The position numbers were made by a program, and so were the translations under genes. A stretch of DNA of 64,000 nt from Muscardinus avellanarius (taxonomy: Eukaryota; Chordata; Mammalia; Rodentia; Gliridae): assembly GCA_963383645.1 (NCBI GenBank), contig OY726569.1, positions 72,456,635 to 72,520,634 of the forward strand, given 5' to 3'. Positions 58,119 through 64,000 of this stretch are shown one piece after another. Positions within the stretch are counted from its first letter, which is position 1; each line of letters begins with the position of its first letter. The notes under the pieces are model-generated. The model did not search any database. It was not told where the DNA came from and saw only the letters and a program-made list of their open reading frames with translations.

Positions 58119-61100
58119 GGGGATTGAACTCAGGGGCATGCTAACCTCTGAGCTACACTCCCAGCACTATTTTATTTTTATTTTGAAACAGGGTCTTACT
58201 AGGTTAATGAGAGTCTCATTATTTGCTGAGGCTGTCTCTAACTTGCAATCTTTCTGTCTCAGCCTCCAAAGTACTGGGATTCCAGGCGTGTGGCATCACG
58301 CCTGGCTTGACCATTGGTCTTTGAGTCACACGTACTGTACGCAGTGTCCTCGCTGCCCAGAATGACCGTGGTCTTCGATCAGCTCCCAGGGTGTCTCCAT
58401 GAAGCCTGTGGTGGTGTTAAGGTCTAGAGACTCTGCCTCTCAGGGTTTCAGGGCCTTGCTCTAGCCCCTGCTCCAGTGCCACAGCCCCACCTGTGTCCTT
58501 TGTTACAAGCAACAGAAGATGTGCTCCTCGAGCCAGCTTCTCTATGGAGAATGGAGGAGCGGCCCCGTGGCCAGTGGCGCCCCCAGCTGCTCCTCTAGCC
58601 TCCTGCCGCTGTAGGGTGAGCAGTGGTTCTGCAGGAAAACAGCCACGAGGACTGTCCTAGACCTGGCTTCAGGTACTTATTTGATAGCTTTTGATTAATT
58701 TGTCATTTTTTTTCTTTTGGTGGCACTGGGGAATGACCTCAGGAGTGTTCTACCTCTGACCTATATCCTCAGTCCCACACCCCTCTGAAATAGGTTCTCA
58801 CTAAGTTGCTGAAGGTCTCATTAAATTGCTGAGGCTGGCCTTGAACCTGTAATCCTCCTGTCTCAGCCTCCCAAGTACTGGGATTACAAGTGTCTGCCAC
58901 CATGCCTTGCAGTTGCAGAACAGCCTAGAGTCGCATTTGACCCTGTTCTGTAATAGCTATTGCCCTGATTTCATTCCTAAAATACACGTAAATCTGCTTT
59001 TCTTGGGATAAAATTTTCTAAAGCATAATCTCTCATGGAAATGTGGTCAGATGCTGACTGCCCTTGGTCTAATCTCAGATTATCCAAGTCATACCTGCAG
59101 AACCCGGAATGCAATTCCAAAACCGTCTTCCACATTTTTCCCTCCCAGCATGACCTGAAGAAGAGAGGAAAGCATGCTTCACAGAAGCAGTAACTACTGC
59201 GATAATTCCTCATCAGAGGTTCCCAAGGCGGGTGACATCGCCCTTTGGGGAGTGCTGGGACAAATATAGATACATAAAAGAACACAAGTTTGTCACTGTG
59301 TTTTCCTGTTTATTCTCTTAAGGTAGATTTCTGGGGCAGGGGGCATGGATTTTTTTTTTTGAGGGGGAGGTATGCTAAATAAGTTTGGGAACCTTCGTGC
59401 TTAAATCAAGAATGAAGGCCCCCATTTATTCAATGATTCAACAAATATTTGTTGAGACGTGCGTACGCGCCAGATGGCGATTAAAATGGACGTCATCCCC
59501 AGCTGTCTGGGGCTCGTGTTCCAGTGGGAAGGGAGCCACCAGACAAGGGACTGAAATACCAGGCAAGTACAACTGTGACCAGCACTGGGGAAGACGAGAG
59601 TGGCCCGCCGGAGGCGAAACGTGCGTACCTTGCAGGCGACATCCATTTTCATGTGGTTGTTTCCAAACAGGGTTGGCAGAGGCAGAGTGGTGATCTGAGA
59701 GGTCCCCGCACTTTCGCACCGATGTAAGAACCTGGTCACTTCCATCTGCAGCTGAAGCGTGTTCATGTGCCTGCGGGGACAGAACGCGCACGGCCCAGCC
59801 TCACGAGGGGTGTCGGGGGTGAGGTGCCTGGGGCTGGGTGAATGAGAAATCATAAGAAGATGGCGAAGGAAAAGGCGAGAGAGATGACATGGAGGGAAAA
59901 GAGGCTCCAAAGAACCCTCTGAGCAGTTGTGCAGGAATACGGCGGGGGCTTAGGACCCTCACAGACACGCTCAGTCTTTACTGAGCCCCTAGGTGCCAGG
60001 TGCAACAACAGGTCAAGACAGGCAAGAGCCCTGCACTCACGGAGTCACAGGCTGCAGGAGAAATGAGTATAACGGAACCCAGAGAAAGTTTAGTGATGGC
60101 ACCCGTGAAGGTAACACCTGGGAGCGGTGGGCGTTTGTTTTAGATGCCATGGCCTGAAAAGGGGTTGGCAAGCATGGGAGCCGAGAAGAGAAAGAAAGCA
60201 CTTGGTGTGCCACGGAACCCTTGGGAGGCCGATGGACTGCTGCTCGGCCAGGAAGAAGAGAGGAGTACAGGACCGGTGAAGCCATCAGCAGGGCCAGGTC
60301 AGCTGGGCCTATTTTGCTTTATTGAAGGGGTGTGATGCCTAGCCTGGCGTAGCATGTGGTTCTTTCCTCCCTCCGCTGCACTCCAGGCTTGTCATCCAGG
60401 GGTGAGGTCTATTACAAGTGGTGTTTAAGGGCTCAGGGGATGGACAAGAGCAGTTTTACCACCAGATGCTCAGGCCCAGCCTTCCTGGCCCGGCACCATG
60501 ATCTCCTGAGCCTCAAGCTACCTGGACACGTCGGCTGCGGTCATCTTCTTCCGGAAGAAGGTGGTTTTCTTCCTTCCAGAGCTGCGGGAGGTTTCCTGGA
60601 GGTAGATCTTCAGGTGGTCCTTGGCCTTGAGCAGCCATGAGAGCTTCTCTCCCAGTTCCGTGTAGGACTTGGCTTTGTGACTGAAGAACCGAATACAGGT
60701 CATGGCAGCCCGGACTTGGTCCTAGATGAGAAAAGGCAACGTTCAGGTTAAAAGGGAGCTAGGGTGCCGGAGGTGGGGTGTGATGAGGATTCTGATTCCA
60801 TTTCTCCCTATGGAGCAGATATGTGTGACCTCGTCTGGGTGATGTCTCCATCTTTACCTCCTGCTCTTCTCTTCTTGCTTGTTCAGCACTGGCACTCCTT
60901 CCCGCCACCACCTGAACTGTTGTTTTGTATAACTTATGTAGCTTTTGGGATCCACCAGATCCAAAAGTGAACTGACAGGCTGAGATCCTGGGTTAGACAT
61001 TATCTCATCATTTAAGTGATCTAAAAAGATACTTCTGATTCACCGTTCACTTTTTTTTTTTCTTTTTGGTGATACTGGGGATGGAACCCTTCTACCTCTG

Positions 61101-61834
61101 GACTTCACACAGACCTATTTTATATTTTATTTGGAAACAGGGTCTCTTAAGCCAGCGCAGCTGGCTTCATACCTGCGCGATCCTCCTGTCTCCGCCTCCC
61201 AAGCACGGGGATTACAAGCGTGCGCCATCACGCCCGGCCATTCACTGTTCACTTTTAACTTGGCATTCAATGATTCAGTTTCTCTGTGATTTAGTAGTGG
61301 CAAGTGTCAGACAGATTAGGAGAAACTTGTTCCTCCTTCCTTCATGTTTTTTAAAGATACTTTCCCATCATTCCTTATGAATTCTTTCTTTTTAACCTTT
61401 ACCTTGAATATTGAAGAAGGCCACTTTGGACAAGATTAAAGCTGGCCTCTAACATTAGGGTCAAAATCTTAGTATTATTTAACGATGCTACAGAGCAAGG
61501 TGGATTTGCTCTGGGGTCAAAGAGCAAGGCCAGGGGTCAAGTGACAGTCCTCTTCCTGCTCCTCGTCCTGCACAGCCTCCCCGACACGGTGTGCGGGGCG
61601 TCGGTGACGGGGCGGAGGAGGAGGGGCTGCTGTTACCTTCATAAACTGCTGCAGCTCGTACAGAATGTGGTAGTAGTTCTTCTTCTGTAAATGTTGGCAG
61701 GCGGCAATCAGGTACGTTCCCCAGCTCTCCAGAGTTGGATCGATCGATTCTAGCAAGTTTTCCAAGGTGTGCAATTTCCCACTTTTATAGCTCGGCTGGA
61801 AAATGCCTTCTATGAAGACTTCCGGAGGACTATC
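52683..61834 (-). CDS. ZFYVE26: ZFYVE26 (spastizin), last 7 coding exons, partial
   Basis: Exons in transcript order are 61834-61637, 60721-60522, 59770-59629, 59154-59095, 56623-56441, 55996-55952 and 52886-52683. They total 1032 nt (343 residues plus TGA), ending GAHGSGSRK. Introns are all GT-AG. ZFYVE26 is a very large (about 2540 residues in human) PI3P-binding FYVE protein that works with spatacsin and AP-5 in lysosome reformation and in cytokinesis; its loss causes hereditary spastic paraplegia SPG15 (family knowledge). Only the alpha-helical C-terminal region is here; the zinc-finger FYVE domain lies upstream, off the right edge. The frame is open throughout, so the gene appears intact in this part. 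Downstream it faces RDH12 tail-to-tail. Confidence 0.95.
52887..55951 (-). other. ZFYVE26: ZFYVE26 last intron
   Basis: Minus SINE 53433-53632; ID-type monomer (plus) 53705-53790 (atatagctcagtggcagagt, ccccagcactg); plus left and right halves 53872-54015; ID-like plus 55445-55520; (TG)n 55784-55822. 54030-55440 is 1.4 kb of unique sequence with no gene recognised. Confidence 0.7.
55952..55996 (-). CDS. ZFYVE26: ZFYVE26 penultimate exon (15 residues)
   Basis: A 45-nt exon encoding ELESLIQAIHNDDNK. The acceptor is gttctgcgcag and the donor AAG is followed by gtgagc. Phase 0 both sides, continuing into VRAYLTCCK of the last exon. Confidence 0.92.
56441..56623 (-). CDS. ZFYVE26: ZFYVE26 exon (61 residues)
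   Basis: Encodes DFQLDAAATYCRAARQLVEK through to CLEAFKRIPPQ. The acceptor is gttgctccag and the donor CAG is followed by gtgcgc. The flanking sequence stays open by chance but is intronic. Confidence 0.94.
56624..59094 (-). other. ZFYVE26: ZFYVE26 intron with SINE array
   Basis: Four plus-strand SINEs in series: 56709-56905, 56930-57133, 57170-57350 and 57370-57570. Then unique 57571-58050, (GTT)n(TG)n 58050-58113 as tail of a minus SINE 58114-58305, unique 58306-58700, and minus SINE 58715-58912. Confidence 0.78.
59095..59154 (-). CDS. ZFYVE26: ZFYVE26 exon (20 residues)
   Basis: A 60-nt microexon-sized segment encoding VMLGGKNVEDGFGIAFRVLQ. The acceptor is ctcttcttcag and the donor CAG is followed by gtatga. 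Phase 0 on both sides; it joins seamlessly to the DFQLDAAATY exon. Confidence 0.93.
59629..59770 (-). CDS. ZFYVE26: ZFYVE26 exon (47 residues plus split codon)
   Basis: The acceptor is tgtccccgcag and the donor is AAG followed by gtacgc. It starts by completing the split Arg, then encodes HMNTLQLQMEVTRFLHRCES and ends HMKMDVACK. Confidence 0.94.
60522..60721 (-). CDS. ZFYVE26: ZFYVE26 exon (66 residues plus split codon)
   Basis: The acceptor is ctcatctag and the donor is TCCAG followed by gtagct. It encodes DQVRAAMTCIRFFSHKAKSY, a helical segment, a basic patch GRKKTTFFRKK, and ends MTAADVS with a split Arg codon. Confidence 0.94.
61637..61834 (-). CDS. ZFYVE26: ZFYVE26 exon (C-terminal region, 66 residues)
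   Basis: On the minus strand the acceptor is ..gctccag before GATAGTCC and the donor AAG is followed by gtaaca. It encodes DSPPEVFIEGIFQPSYKSGK through to HILYELQQFMK. Phase 0 at both ends. No earlier ZFYVE26 exon was found between 61835 and the window edge. Confidence 0.93.
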
Positions 61835-62216
61835 CTGGAGCGGGGCAGGGGAGAAGTCAGAAGCCTGGGGCCTGCTTCTGGCGCAGTCTGGGGTGTACTC
61901 TGCACCCCCTTCCACTCATGTACCTTCAGCCCCCCAGGGCGGTGCTTGGCTCCCTGTTCACCGTCACCTCTGAGACCCCTATGGGAGCCGCAGGCGTACT
62001 TCTCTCCTTAGTCTACAGAAGAGCGAGCGCCTCGAGTGTCACCCACACTCAGCGTCTCCACTTTCTCTCCTGGGATTTCCTCTTGAACCCACTCCCAGCT
62101 CACTTTGGTGTCCAAAGGCCACTAACGCTGCGCCTGATTTTACCACGGACCGCCCGACTGTTAACTGAATTCCAAGTTAATTCTTGGTCTTCTTTCCCAC
62201 CTGATTTATCAGTAGC

Positions 62217-62248
<32 letters not shown>

Positions 62249-64000
62249 ACGGTGCTGGGAATGAAGCCAGTGCCTCTTGCACGCTAGGTGAACACTGTAC
62301 CACTGAGTTACACCCCCAGTCCTCTCCACCTCTTTTAATATAGATGATGGCTTTCTTTCCTTTGAAAAACTGTCTTTCTAATTAACATTTTTATTTGTGT
62401 GTATGGAGTAGTGAGTATTGAAGGCAGAGGTGCTCTATCACTGAGCTGCAGTCCCAGCCCACTTGAAAAAAAATTTTCTTTTGGTGGAACTGGGGATGGA
62501 ACCCAGGGGCTTTCTACCTCTGGGCTGCACTCCCAGACCTATTTTATACTTTATTTGGAAACAGGGTCTCACTAAGTTGCTGAGAGCCTCACTAAGTAGC
62601 TGAGGCTGGCTTCGAACCTGAGCGATCCTCCTGTCTCAGCCTCCCAAGCTCTGGGATTACAAATCTGCGTCACCACACTTGGCCCACTTGAAAATTTTGA
62701 GACAGGGTCTTGCTAAGTTACCCAGGCTGGTCTCAAACTTGCCTCAAACTTCCAAGTCAAAATTTTTTTTTAATTGAGAAAAATTATATTTGGCTTCCAG
62801 GACAGGAGCTTCTCTGGGTTTTCCTTCTCCCACTCCAGCTGCTCCTCCATTTCCTCTCCTTGGCAGCTCCTGGTGCTCTTTACTCTTCCTTCCTTCCTTC
62901 CTCTCCCCCTCCCTCCCTCTTCCCTTCACCCCCCTCTCCCCTTTACTATCTGTTCGTTTTCTCTCCCTTAATTGCATCTACTCTCGTGGCTTTAAGCACT
63001 ACTCATGGGCTGATGAGGCCTAAATCCCTGTCTCCAGCCTGTTCATCTTTCCCGAACTCTAGAACTGTCTACCTGACTGATACACAATTGCCTCCTCAAC
63101 TTGTCCTTCCCGGTATCCAACAGACTCATTACAATGAAAACGGCTTTCCTGATTGTTCCTTGCTCCTTTCACAGCCTTCCCTTTCTCAAATGGCAGCATC
63201 ATTTAGGTAAAAAAAACCCTACAATTCCCTTTTCCCCTACACTTCAACATCAAATTCATCAGCAAGTCCTACTGGCTGTACCGTCAATACACACATCTCA
63301 CCTCTTCTTGCTCTCTCCACTCTCAAGCCATCACCATCTCCCTGGGTGGGCACAGCCTCCCCCAGCCCACCATCCTCCATTCCTGGAGGGTTCATTCTAT
63401 TCACCCATGAACCTGCGTGATTCAGTTTTAATGTATGTCTCATGAAGTTACTCCTCACTCGACATTTACTTTTTGGTACTGGAGAGGGAACCTCTCAGCT
63501 GTGTGTGTCTGTGTGTGTTTGAAAGAGGGTCTTGCTAGGTTGCTGAGGCTGTCCTGGGGCCTGCAGTCCTCGTCTCAGCCTCCCAAGCACTGGGATCACA
63601 GGTATGCACCACCATGCCCAGCTTCTGCTCCATCTTCCTTCTCAGTCAGTGCAATGCCCAGGTCTTCACAATGTCTACAAGGTCCTACATGATTCAGCCA
63701 CTGCCGTTCTGACTTCATCTGCTATTACCCTGCCGCCGGCTCCCCAGTGCCAGCCACCCTGGCCTTTGCACTGTTACTCCCTGGGTCTGGATCCCGCTTT
63801 CTCAGAACATCCGCAGCCTCCCTCCTCACGTCGCCTTCCCTGGACACCCCATCTATACCTGCACCGCCCACGCTTGTTTCCTTCCCTGCTTTACTTTTTG
63901 TATTGCCATCACCTACACTACATACTTTATTACCTTGCTTATTGTCTCTCTGCCTACTATCATGTAGGTTTTATTTTTTACTTATTTATTTTTGTGGAAC
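61835..64000 (-). other. ZFYVE26: ZFYVE26 intron reaching the window edge
   Basis: (TG)n 62214-62245 with an ID-type minus unit 62250-62335; second ID-like minus unit 62400-62460; minus type a SINE 62480-62683; B1-like piece 62695-62760; minus SINE 63473-63623. 62761-63470 and 63624-63960 are pyrimidine-rich unique DNA. I see no further exon. Confidence 0.65.

Larger units (their letters stand above)
59155..61636 (-). other. ZFYVE26: ZFYVE26 introns between 59.2 and 61.6 kb
   Basis: Introns 59155-59628, 59771-60521 and 60722-61636. Mostly unique. The only young repeat is a type b minus SINE at 61066-61240, followed by a cattcactgttcac copy of the upstream attcaccgttcac (61037-61051), a near-perfect TSD. 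Confidence 0.7.

Noticed and set aside
61835..64000. Further ZFYVE26 exons or the FYVE zinc finger
   Set aside because: No frame here shows the FYVE signature or plausible splice-bounded coding segments; the sequence looks intronic.

Overview
The window is genomic DNA from a placental mammal, almost certainly a rodent outside the mouse/rat lineage. It is packed with roughly 80 copies of a dimeric SINE whose left half is 7SL/B1-like and whose right half is tRNA-Ala/ID-like (B1-dID style). It also carries ID-type monomers, young L1-related elements and long AC/TG microsatellites. I cannot name the species; a squirrel-related, dormouse-like or beaver-like rodent fits better than a murid.

Two protein-coding genes are present in the tail-to-tail order known from human 14q24. 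RDH12 (retinol dehydrogenase 12) lies on the plus strand: seven coding exons between 27098 and 40778 splice with GT-AG boundaries into an intact 316-residue frame, with a poly(A) signal near 41383. The 3' end of ZFYVE26 (spastizin) lies on the minus strand: seven coding exons from 61834 down to 52683 encode its last 343 residues, with a long 3' UTR probably ending near 50190. The FYVE domain and the rest of ZFYVE26 lie beyond the right edge. The 1-26.9 kb stretch is the intergenic region upstream of RDH12 and holds no recognisable gene.

Region by region: 1-4.6 kb has SINEs, an AT-rich local tandem repeat and an unclassified dispersed repeat. 4.64-8.44 kb is a 5'-truncated, decayed L1 with target-site duplications (TSDs) and nested SINEs. 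8.7-13.5 kb has SINEs and old L1 fragments. 13.6-19.6 kb holds two head-to-head copies of an ORF1-only L1 derivative (HAL1-like), each with its own TSD and an intact ORF1 but no ORF2, and each carrying the same antisense piece of an older L1. 19.6-26.9 kb is SINE-rich intergenic DNA. 27-41.4 kb is RDH12; its intron 6 carries an antisense composite retrotransposon (38174-39581) made of a GC-rich 50-bp VNTR plus an L1-like 3' end, flanked by a 16-bp TSD, an architecture like primate SVA/LAVA. 41.4-50.2 kb is the intergenic interval between the two 3' ends, with a small solo LTR nested in a SINE at 42.4 kb. 50.2-64 kb is ZFYVE26.

The most interesting content is the non-autonomous L1-dependent elements. 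Full L1, HAL1-like and VNTR-composite elements all end in a similar G-rich 3' UTR and a CACCAATAAAA-type terminus, suggesting that one L1 machinery mobilises several passenger architectures here.
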